Source: Lactarius indigo
Lineage: Eukaryota; Basidiomycota; Agaricomycetes; Russulales; Russulaceae
Assembly: GCA_025766275.1 (NCBI GenBank)
Contig: JAFKAC010000002.1
Location: forward strand, 1,364,001 to 1,428,000
Length of the DNA: 64,000 nucleotides
Reading direction: 5' to 3'
The stretch's first letter is position 1. Every line of letters begins with the position of its first letter. Positions 54,016 to 64,000 of this stretch are shown one piece after another. The notes beneath the pieces were generated by a model. That model was not told the DNA's origin. It was given only the letters and a program-made list of their open reading frames with translations, and ran no database searches. Both the position numbers and the translations under genes were made by a program.

Positions 54016-56560
54016 AAATTTTCTGGCGCTCTAGCTTCGTATGGCGTCTGCATAGTAGTGAAGACTACAGATTGATCACATCGCGCGAAATGCTCCCAAA
54101 TTTGGTTAGATGCTGCCCCTGATCGAGCATTGGCCCAGATGGAGTACTTTCAAGTGAGTGTTGTCCTCGCACACAAGCGCAGTACTTACTCTTTGCGTTG
54201 TCAGCTGCATAAGGTATAGCGTAAGATTGCTCACCTGTTACCCGAATACAGGCTAGGCTTTACGGGAGCTTGTTTCCCACACTCCCGTCTATCGGCAACT
54301 CCACATATCCAAGTTTACGCGGCCGCCCTTTCCGTTGTACCAAAACGAGTACTGTGGAGCGTATGCGCGTGAAAACTAGACTCGTCTACTTTGAGGCAGT
54401 GGTCAGTAATGCCTGAACAACAACGACCAGAAGATCTCAACGTTCTGAGCAAATCTGAATACTTCTAGGAAATCATATTTCGCGCCGACGGAGACGTATG
54501 CAGCCGTGACATGCGCGCATACCATGCTGTGTCTCGGGCGCTGTTTCGATTCAACTTTCGAACAGGTCCCCAAAATTTCTGGACGCACCTCAGAGGTGTG
54601 ATTCACGAGCTTCTCGGCGAAAGGAACGCGACTAGTCCTCTTCACATAGGGTGCGGGAATTGCAATTGATATCGGAATTAGGGGTGACTCTACTTCGTGC
54701 TTCCCATACCCGACTACTACCACGGTATCGAGCACAGTTATGGGGACAGCGCCACTTACCCCATGATCCAGCTCATTTTTTTTTTGATGTACACACTCAT
54801 CTCGCCCAGAGAAGCAATACAAACTGCATCGATTCCATTCTCAGGAAATTCGGCATAGGCTTATCTTCGGGCCCTATATTCGGACGAACAGCCGCCCATA
54901 TTTGCTTGAGGTTAAGCTCAGGTAGACAGGAACGCTAGAAACTTATAGGGGTAGAATAAGGCTTACCAAGTCCCTACAGCACTGCCTCAGTCTCCAGCCT
55001 TCCTAAAGCCGCTTCCAGAGTGGAGATTACCGATTACCCAAGAAGGCCCGGCGGGAAGCCAGGAAATATTTTCTGCCGTAAGATTTAATCTCTGGACTTA
55101 GCACCGGCTCGTGTAGAAATACCTCGCCTAGTGGTCACATGTAAACACCGACGCTCCTATAGACGATAACCTGACCTAGTTGATCTCAACGCGTTAACCT
55201 GTTACGTGCAACTTGGCTACGTGATATTGGAACAACACTCCGGGCTGGTTACGTACGTACGCCTTCCAAATTCGAGGGGCATGGAACTCAGTTAGGCAAT
55301 GACGAATATATCAGAGATGGGCCCTAAGGGGCCTCCGCAATTCACAATGATGCGAGTCCGTCCGACATAGCGGAAGGTCGTTGTGAAAGCGAACTCTGCG
55401 CTGACGTAAAGGATGACTTGTCTATTCACACAAGTATAGCGCGGTGAGAACTTCGCACGGGAGACTCGGATCAATCAAGCTCCCATGAATAAGTGACCTT
55501 GCGCCGCCGACGAGCCACAGAGGTGACGTTCCTATCATAGCACCAAAGTGTGATCCGATTGGCCTACTGGACCAAGGGGTCTACGTTCAGGGGTGGTTAC
55601 CGAAAGACCTTGAGCCAATTCCAACATTCGATAGATACAAGAGGTCGATACGAGTCGCCAGGCCAACGTCTAGTTGTTTTCCAGTCATCTTGTTTTTCCA
55701 GTCATCTAGGGACCAACTGCTATGCACTTCGAATATCGATCGGTCTTTTGATAAAATGATAGAAGTCTGAGAAATACCCAAGGAAATATTCCTTTTCATT
55801 TCGTTGTGGGGAGGCAGGTACTAGGCAAGTGAGACGAAGTGAGTTTTGACTTAGTATAGAGAAACCCCATTTTCTGGTCCCCCGTAGCGACAATGGCATG
55901 TAGGCTTCTCTAGTCGCTGTTGACCTTGAACGTCGTCCAGTCGTTGTTGGGGAGATGATGCAAGACATAAATCACGTGGGTGTGGGAATCCACTGCGACA
56001 TGCCGACAACTTCAGTTTGGGCACTGCGTTAGATGCGCAACCACGATTTTCCCACCTCAAATTACCATTGCGCGCCGTGCGCTGTGGCTCTCAGGACCGT
56101 TCGCAGACCGTTGACTTGCAAATAAAGTCGGATTATTTCTAAAAAAAAAAAAAAACGTAGGTAAGCGGCGACCGATGGCACTCAATGACATTTGATCTCA
56201 ATCGGCGGTTCGGGACAGCGACTGGTGGCGATCCCATCCTTCAGCATGGTCTCTGAGTCCTGAGAAAGCGTCTCTACCCCCACATAAACTTCTCAACTTC
56301 GTGTCTCGCTCGCATCGCGTCTCTAAGCTGCCCTCTGTCCGTCCCCACTTATCGCCCCTATCGGCTTCGACTACTTGTTCTGTTCACGTTTCCCCTTCGG
56401 AATAACCTCCATATAAGGCAGCACCAATATATGCTACATATAGGAAGCTATGCGTTCTAATGTATTAAAAAAAACATATTTTACTCCAGGTTGCAGATGT
56501 GGACATGCCTAAGACATGTGAATAATGCGTGGTGGTGAGGTCGGATATATGTGCTGTGGT
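54016..56560 (+). repeat. Unit 3 tail and junction to unit 4
   Basis: 54016-55960 parallels 14430-16415. A poly(A) run (14 A) after AATAAAGTCGGATTATTTCT at 56140-56155 suggests the 3' end of a retroposed sequence. 56156-56560 is unique in the window (pyrimidine-rich, TATATAAGG-like string at 56413) and shows no gene. The creC fragment follows. Confidence 0.5.
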
Positions 56561-56570
56561 TCCGCTGACA

Positions 56571-57461
56571 ATGGAGAAAGAGCTCACGTTTGTTCCCCCC
56601 AAGGCGTCTATTCCTTTGCAGAGGGCCATAAACCCGTCCCCATCACTACAATGTGCTAGCACAAATATTCCCAATGCGCCCATCTACCATTACTGTGTGC
56701 TTCCCAGCACCGAAGCAACCCGCCAAGCCAGGTCGTGGCCAGCTTCTGTGTGGTAGAAATAGAAAGAGAAGGGCCTTATCCCAGGTCCTGCGAGAGGTGA
56801 TGATCATCGTTTCTAATGGTGAGACGCCTGAGGATGCCACCCGATGTCGGGAGTCCACCGGATATTGTTCCCACAACATCGATGGGCAGTAGTGAACGCA
56901 TTCTCACCACGGGAGCAACGCGTTAGTGCACTGCTGTCAAGGACATTTCCCTCTTCTATCTGCGTTGGCCTTTGATGACCTTCCGATGTGATGATAAGAC
57001 GAACCACTTCGGCAGCGTGGAGGACAACAAACCCATCCTCATGTGGCCCGGTCCAATTAAAGTCAAATTTCCAGTGCTAACTTGTCGCGACTCAGTGGGA
57101 CTTCTCGGGTGGGATACTGCGCCGTCCAAAGTCATACCCATGCCACCATCGCCTTTCCATGGCCAACTCTCTCTCGCTTTTGGCGCGCCGGCGCGACGAC
57201 ACTCCTATCTTCCTTTCCCCGGCGCGGAGGGACTGCTCCGGCGGTGCTACCCTGCGCCGTTACGCAACGAGGTCGCGATCGTAAAGTTGGTGCTAGTCAA
57301 GCAACTCGAGAACGACATCCTAATAGCGGTCACGTTCCTCCGACGTTGGCTTCTCGTCAGTACCAGATCTGTCACGTTGAGAGGTGGATTCACCATTGCC
57401 AGCGACGTCTCGGAAGGACATCACGCGCAGCTACTCACAGGACCTTGATTGGGTTGAGTGA
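56571..57461 (+). pseudogene. creC fragment, copy 4
   Basis: Has the creC start (MEKELTFVPPK, compare MENELTFVAPEG) and first 300 bp, then jumps to the WD40 exons (TGGGACTTCTCGGGTGGG) and the C-terminus, ending GACCTTGATTGGGTTGAGTGA. Many frame breaks and missing exons. Confidence 0.8.
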
Positions 57462-58176
57462 CCTAAGGATAGAGGTGCGTTGTACAAAACCTTCTAAATG
57501 CAGGGTCGAGAGAAAAATTAATGTATCAAATTATCTACCATCAATCATAGGGGTGGCTACCTATCCTATCAGAGGTCGAACTTACCAGTCACCAGCCCAA
57601 GGAGATTTTACACGTAAGGGGGTATATATTCCCCGGATGGGTTATTTGATGAACCTTGTTGCGCCACATAGAACGCGGATATTAATGAAGTATGAACGAG
57701 ATGGGGATCTGAGAGGTTCCATGAACTAAGTAGAAACGGTCCTCAGCTAGAAGATTATTAAGCTCAAAGTACGGAAGGAAGGATCAGATTTCGGTGAAGA
57801 GGAGAGACTGACGACTGACAACCATTGTCCCTCATAATGCATAATGCATGACCAGATTGTGTCGAACTACGTGGGATCGAGTAATCAATGTTTGCAATGT
57901 TCCTCACAATCGCCCCCTCCCCACTCTTATCAAGCGCAGCCGCATGCCGTCGTTGTCTAATCCTAGAGTATGGAGGGTCTGCGTGTTGAAGTGGCATTCG
58001 GGCAGTGACTGACGCTAGAAGACTCACTGAACACCGGCAGTGGAAGGCACGAACACGGCATCTTTCACGCGTGACAAAACAAGGCTAACCCGCCGTCTTT
58101 TTCCAAAAGGAAAGGGAGTAGACATACATTCACGTATTGAATGATTCACAGCGGGGTGATATGATAACCGGTACAG

Positions 58177-58555
58177 TAGCCAGCCCCTACTGGCCTATTT
58201 ACTTTCTTGACGTGTCTATGTTTCGGTTTCGGACTTACAATTCGGGGCACCACTTATTTACGCGTGTTTCTTAAATGTACTTGGCTCGCGGTACGACCAG
58301 TCTGTATCTCTGGTACGCACTCCGGAATCAAAATGGATCCAATAAATTTTGAGATCCTAATATGACCCTCAGTACGCGGGAGCGGGCGAACTGAGGGGTC
58401 AGAACGGTAGACTACGAGATATTATAGTATCTATTGTTTATGAATTTCTGTACCCAAATATTGTCCGAAACGAAACGTTTAGTAGCCCTTCCGGAGCCGG
58501 GTCGTCACATGACGCATCCTACGGCTTCCCTTGCAATACAACAATAAATAAATAA
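58177..58555 (+). mobile_element. Short non-LTR retroposon (SINE or 5'-truncated LINE) insertion
   Basis: 379 bp absent from the paralogous S segment 2 (uninterrupted at 18446-18460). It is flanked by a perfect 13-bp duplication ATAACCGGTACAG (58164-58176 and 58556-58568) and ends in a run of AATA repeats. No ORF. I could not identify clear A and B boxes, so SINE versus LINE 3' end is undecided. Confidence 0.8.
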
Positions 58556-59294
58556 ATAACCGGTACAGCATGATCAACCGGCGCGGTGCACCGGAAATGG
58601 GGCGGTTCACGTGCCCGTCTGTTGACAGAGACCTTCAAGTTGGGCAAAACAGTTACTATCCTCTGCACACCGCTCAAGCTCGTGAGGATCGGTTCTAATT
58701 CATTAACTCTTCCTATAGAACCCGCCCTTCTCATGGAACTGCGTTATGAAAGTGACCTCCTTTTGTACTAACGTACTTTTTTTTGAACAGCAGGTTTAGT
58801 CACAAAACAGGTGTGTGGTCAATCAGAGGTCAACGATTGGGTTTGATACGGATAGGAATGGTCTATGTGATCTTTTGGCAGAGACTCAGCAGTGCTTACG
58901 GAGCCCTGCCTCAGTTTCAGGGCCGTACATATCCACTACACTGTGTACCTTTCGAGGTTCTGCGCTCGTTGAGAAATCTCTCCGAGAGAATGGGACACAC
59001 CTCCCTACGTGGTGAAACAGTTCGGTCCATCCGTTCCCAATAATTGCCATTCCTGTTCCTATGGAAGACCGATCGAACCGAGCCAGTCGTTCGTTTCTTC
59101 ACGATAATCGGATGGTCCGCCTTCGGCGTGGTACTAACACCACCGTGGCTTACGGGACTAGCGGTAATTAAAATGTGGATTGGTTAATCAGCAGCCTGGA
59201 AATCCCTGTTTAACTCCCCTACTGGGTAATAGGGCATTTGGCAAAGTATAAATAAGCGTAATGGGTCACGGCAGACGATAATCCGTTTGGTCAA

Positions 59295-59972
59295 ATGTCT
59301 TCACGGCAACAAGCTCATTCTCATACGCAAAATCACTTGGTTCATGATTCGGTACACGCTCGTGGGCCGTCTGCTCCCCAAGTTGTGAGAAGCCCTCAGT
59401 ATCACATGCCGGATCAACCCAACTACACACCCCAACCTGTGGCACCGCACTACGGTTCACGGCCTCTTACTGTATGTATCAGAGACCACTCGATATTGCA
59501 CGTTTCTCACGGCAAGTGCAGCAGGACGGCTTCAGAAACATAGCCTCAACGCAGTTCGGACATGGTAACGACACATACTGGGGAAACCCGGTGAATGGTT
59601 TCAACTATGACACAACCGGAACCTTCGGAATCGGGGCCTCTCCACCGTGGAATAGCGGTGAATATCCGCCGGTTAGTATCCTCAACATAAGTTCAAAAGC
59701 AGTTCCTCGTTCATACTTTCACTCACCGAAGTCGCAATTCCAGTATGGACAGTTCGAGCAAGGCAGAATCAACCATACTGGGTTCCCATTCGTGGCAGAG
59801 CCGCTAGTCGAACTTCGCAACGAATATTTCGCGTCCCTTCCCGGGGACGAGTACGGCGCCAAGCAACCAAGGAGCGTCTCCAGTTTGGAAAATATCCGAC
59901 TGCTGGGTCGCCTATGAGGCCCAAGATGAACTCCACCTTACCATAGTCTTCAGAAAGGTTCCCTTCGTGTAA
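59295..59972 (+). pseudogene. Gene N pseudogene, copy 4
   Basis: Starts MSSRQQAHSHTQNH (first codons deleted relative to copy 1), has a TATA box at 59247 and the same intron. Exon 2 is in frame through FGIGASPPWNSGEYPPV and QFQYGQFEQGRINHTG, then shifts near 59812; the C-terminal LHLTIVFRKVPFV and TAA (59970-59972) survive. Confidence 0.6.
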
Positions 59973-62422
59973 ACCGTTCTTATCCACTAACTTTTGTATG
60001 ACATCTGTATAAATATTTACGGGTCGATTACCCTCCGCCAAAGTCTCTAGAATGAGGATGCTACGTGATAGGCTTGAATGCCGTCTTCGGGTCGACTACT
60101 TGCCAGTGCTTAGTAGGGGCAGTAAGCATTGTCCGCACACAAAAGCAGTACCTGTTCTACATTTCGTTGATCAACACGAGGCGACGCTTGTTGGCTTGCC
60201 TGTTCCTCGAATAAAGGCCAACCTTACTACAAGAGCGTTCAAGACAACCACCCGCCACTGATCGAAGCCACTAACCCCCCCGTCACGACAGGTGATTGCA
60301 ACGCCCCATTTTCGCATGGCAGCCTCTTCCCTTGGTTTGGCACACCATGTGAACCAAAAGTGTGAAAAACCCAGGACCTACTTTCGTCGATGCAATTATG
60401 ACGCCGGAAACATCGGGATAAGTATGCATGGAGAATGCATGGAGAAGCCTCCTCAGGCTCGCATCGGGTGTGGGATGGGCATCAACCCGAACCTAGGGTA
60501 GCCTTAAGTTTAATTAATCAATATAAAGTTCTCCGTAAGTCTCTACGGGCACATCCTAGGTGGTACCAATTGGCGCCATCGACTTAGTTCCGTTCTCAAG
60601 AACCCTGCAAGGCCATATCTTTGGGGAAGTAGTCGCTCATATCCGCCTGCGCCAGATCGCGAAGAGGGGGCACACAAGTCATTTCTGGTCCGAGTCGGCG
60701 AACCTAAAAACACTGCCTCTAGTCTTCCTAAAGCCGCTTCCTAGGCAAGGTCTTTCATCCACATGCCGTCCATCTACCCAGAAGGGAAACTTGAAGGGAG
60801 CCAAGAAATATGGGTTATCTAGTCTCAGAAGCCTCTGCACCGGCGGTCCGACCGTGGAAACGCCCTCCCCTTGTGTACACTGAGATTACACCGGCGCTTA
60901 ATTACCGTGATGTATTTCATTGAGGCGCTTGGAGAGGCTTGCTGCGATGGGCACAAAGATTCTCGGTGATTGCCTGCAATGATGTACAAGATGCTGGGTG
61001 GTTTGTGGCAACCAGAAGCTTCGATAAAGTGCGATGTACGCCTCTAAAACTTGAAGTGTATTTTTTCCAGAGATCGCGCTGAAAACAAGGCCCTGAATCG
61101 TCGGCGCGTCGTTGGGCCAAGCGCAGAAGTACGTCCATCGCTCGCCTTCGTCGATGGATTTGATGTTTAATGAACTGTGGGAGCGTTCCAAATATCCCCA
61201 ATGCATTCCAGGCGCTGGCTCTTATTCTACCGTGACGTCCGACCAGAGGAACTCAACAAAGCGGCAGACCGTCCTTGAGACCATCTGGATAATAAAGTGA
61301 ACCCGCAGAGTCCGACCATCTGAGAAGATTGATTGAGGAAGTCTAGTGCTTCAAAACTCATCATCTGCGGGCGTTATTATACTCGCATTTCTGGCTGTCG
61401 GTGTCGTCGGCCTCCGTGACACATCCGCCATCTGAAGGAGGGATATTACGCACTGAAAAAATAGCAGCATAGCTTATAGAGGGAGAACAAACGATTAAAA
61501 AGATACTGTATGCAAAAGGTACCGCGATGACCCCTGAATTTTTCCCAAAAAGTCAACGGTCTTGACCAACCTGACCAGCTGCGACCCGTCAACCACAAGG
61601 GAACCCGCAGCAAAATATTAGACGGAAAAAAAATATTACTCAAATTGGGGGGCTCTGTCATCCGTGAAGCATGTGAAGTACTGTGCCCCCAACTCCGTGC
61701 GCTTCAGTTATCGTTCTAGAATAGCACCGCCTGGTGGGGTAAACGACTACAGTACGTACGACGACTTCCATTTGGCACCACTTGATCCACGTTGCACCAG
61801 CGTGGCCGCACGTAATTGTGCGGTTCCCAGTCGGACATGTCGGACATGTAACAATCGTGTCTGCGATGGCTTCTGACACATTTATAGCGCACTGGCACGA
61901 GCGCGCGATGCATGCGAAGCCCGTAGCGCCCTTGCATGGTGACTCAGTTTGGATAGATAGCTATCACGGACGAAGAGGGACGAAAGACGACGAGAATTCC
62001 ACGCAGATGCTTGCGCAGATTCGGAGAAGGCATGGCAACCTCGGATTTAAAAGGGCACCACCGGTTAATCCCGAATTACGGATGTGGTCGCAGCAAACAA
62101 CAAGAGAACTTGATTCAAAAAAAAAAAAAAACAACGACAGCAACAACAACAAGAGAACGGGTTCTTGTGCAGTGTCGCCAAGTGTCGCATAGGATATCTG
62201 ATTTGAATAACGTTAAAGAAATGCAGAAGTCAATGTGAGTGCCAAAAAGGCCGCATCTCCTCGTCAAGTGAACTCGATGGACATGGACATACAGCTTTCA
62301 ATGTGCGCGCCTATCGACAAAGTTGTCGACTCTGCTCCCTTCCACCTATCATACATAGCTTCCAGTGTACGCAAGTCGAGTCCATGCTACATGTAGACCC
62401 TCCTAGTTGTGACGAATAGCCG

Positions 62423-64000
62423 TTATATTAGGCTTGGGTCGTCCAGACCTATGTCTTCGAACAAAAACCTCCACAGCGCATCGGGGTCTTTAAAGTCGTG
62501 GTGTGTGACAGTTAACAAGCCAACGGGTATCTCTGACGCCTTCCAGCAGCTGTCGCTCCTGTGATCCTGGAGGGAATTGAGACGCCCAGTTGGTCCAGAT
62601 AGAAAACGCCTCTTCCTGCGGACGACATCAATCGAAACCCTAGATGGACAAGGTGAGGATACGCACCTTCCATGTTATGAATGACTCCTGCTCGATGATC
62701 GTCGATTGAACGATCTCCTGCCCCGGAAAGACACCCCAAGTCACCGCATTTCTCTCAGTAAGTTGCATGCTCGTCCTGAGATCGCCCTTCCGCAAACATT
62801 GTAAGCCGCCGCAGCGGGATGGTTGGCTGCCTACGTACCATTTTGTTCCCGGCCAAGAAGTCCACGACGCCTTTCACCTTTCCTACCACCTTTTCCAACC
62901 TTTCCACGATATTCTCGCTGGCGAAGAACTCGACGAATGACTTCTGATACACGTATCCACCGGCAGGGCCCCAGCCGACCGTACCGTGGTCCGATTGCAG
63001 GCCGTCGACCGTAGGCTGCGAGCTAACGGGCCACCATCCGTTCTTGGCAAGGCGGAGCAGGTGGGGTAGGATGAGCTGCGACTCGCTGGAAAGAGGTGCG
63101 GGTGAGAACGGATACGAAGCGATCTCGCCACGAAGGAAGCGCAGGCTTAGGGCTGTGATGTCCGCAAGCGTACTAGGACGGGAACCTATCGGTGGCTGTG
63201 TAACCGACTCCTGTGAATGACGGCAAAGCAGGGGCAAAGCAATGGCACTCACGATACGGCCAAAGCCTCCCCATAGGTCTTGAGTACCGAACGCGGGACT
63301 ATTGACATCGCCGAAGCGGCCATTCGGGAATTCGTCCCATGTGGCAGCGTAGTTGGCCTCCCCCTTTCCCGTGTCACCAGTCTTTGGGTACGTGTGTCCG
63401 CAAGTCCGGTGGTCGCAGGAGCTGGTTGCGCTTGCGGGGGTAACGATCAGTTCGGTGTTCGCGGCCGTGGGTTGTTGGGCTGACCCGAGCGACTCCTTAT
63501 CTCACGCACATTAGTCCCCAACTCATTCACGTTCCGTTACGAATGCTCACTGCTATTAATTTGTTTTGCACCTTCGCGTGGCGCGGGGTCCATCCCAAGT
63601 TTTCCAGAACCCTTCTCCACGCTCTTCTCGAGGTTGAGGGTGCAAAAGTGAAAACCGCGTAGTCCGCCCTCGTCTACAAGACGCTGTACCATCTTGACGG
63701 TAAGCGATATCCCCATAGTCCTTAACCTTCTGGTCATCGTGCTGGGACAAAGCAAGGGCTGGTGAGTGCGTCTCAAAAGAATTTCATGCAATAGGCTAGC
63801 AATACTTTGATGGGCTCCAAATCTGTTCGGATCGCGTCGGGGATATATGTTCCGCAAAGCTTTGTAACCCGGACGAACGACGCATACGTCTGAATAGGCA
63901 GGACACCTGGGATGACGGGAACCGTTATGCCTAACGGATGGATGAGCGTGGGGGTTAGGTAGGTTCAGCTGGAAAGTAACGCACCGCGTGCGCGAATCTT
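62423..64000 (-). CDS. Methylenetetrahydrofolate reductase, 3' part, frameshifted, continues beyond window
   Basis: Reduces 5,10-methylene-THF to 5-methyl-THF for methionine synthesis. The minus strand from 64000 shows the end of the catalytic barrel: a region ITVPVIPGVLPIQTYASFVR, TKLCGTYIPDAIRTDLEPIK, an intron ending TGTCCCAG, DYGISLTVKMVQRLVDEGGL and GFHFCTLNLEKSVEK. The C-terminal regulatory half follows, nearly identical to 22325-23394, and ends at TAA 62423-62425. Single-base insertions relative to the other copy occur near 62509, 63379, 63397 and 63419, and an extra G near 63628 breaks the catalytic part. This is the copy in its native context because it retains upstream exons. Confidence 0.85.

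Larger units (their letters stand above)
57462..62420 (+). repeat. S segment 4
   Basis: Closest relative is S segment 2; both end against MTHFR. Contains a short retroposon (58177-58555), gene N copy 4, and a candidate open stretch 61866-62190 (HWHERAMHAKPVAPLHGDSV) whose counterpart at 21818-22108 reads YEDVMHAEPVRPLHSNSI. These may be decayed exons of a second gene. A14 tract near 62117. Confidence 0.7.

Overview
This is a window of nuclear DNA from a filamentous basidiomycete. The genes have many short (about 47-63 bp) GT-AG introns, and their products look like Agaricomycete proteins. A Plavaka-type DNA transposon and chromodomain Ty3/gypsy elements are present. The style resembles Ceratobasidiaceae (Rhizoctonia-like), but that placement is an inference from family knowledge, not from a search.

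Left flank (1-8216): a compact housekeeping block. It holds the 3' part of an AIG2-like/gamma-glutamylcyclotransferase gene (+), an OTU1/YOD1-type deubiquitinase (-), a SAM37/metaxin-type mitochondrial import subunit (-), tRNA-Ser(CGA) (+), mitochondrial branched-chain 2-oxoacid dehydrogenase E1-beta (-) and a CreC/WDR20-like WD40 gene (+). Most of these conserved genes carry one or more single-base frameshifts.

Repeat array (5980-64000): after creC the window is a set of degenerate tandem duplications. Partial creC copies (+) recur at 17099, 23397 and 56571, each followed by a diverged 4-5 kb non-housekeeping segment, called S here. The S segments at 17.7-22.3 kb and 57.5-62.4 kb end against convergent copies of the methylenetetrahydrofolate reductase (MTHFR) gene (-). 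The probable ancestral order was creC > S < MTHFR. Every S segment carries a copy of a small, unrecognised two-exon gene ('gene N' here). The copy at 9408-10104 is open throughout; the others are broken.

Nested transposons (27841-51280): a Plavaka-like element with 12-bp terminal inverted repeats sits inside the third S segment, and the empty site is visible in the paralogous segment near 12.0 kb. It carries a DUF6532-like accessory gene (-) and a transposase (+). A minus-strand Ty3/gypsy chromovirus (element 1, TSD GTCCA) lies inside the transposase gene. Element 1 in turn contains a solo LTR of its own family (TSD CCTCG) and a nearly pristine plus-strand chromovirus (element 2, TSD GATGG). 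Both chromoviruses show sequence signs of Tf1/sushi-style self-priming, and both encode an extra domain downstream of the chromodomain. That domain is a separate ORF in element 1 and is fused to Pol in element 2.

Right end (62423-64000): MTHFR on the minus strand runs off the window.
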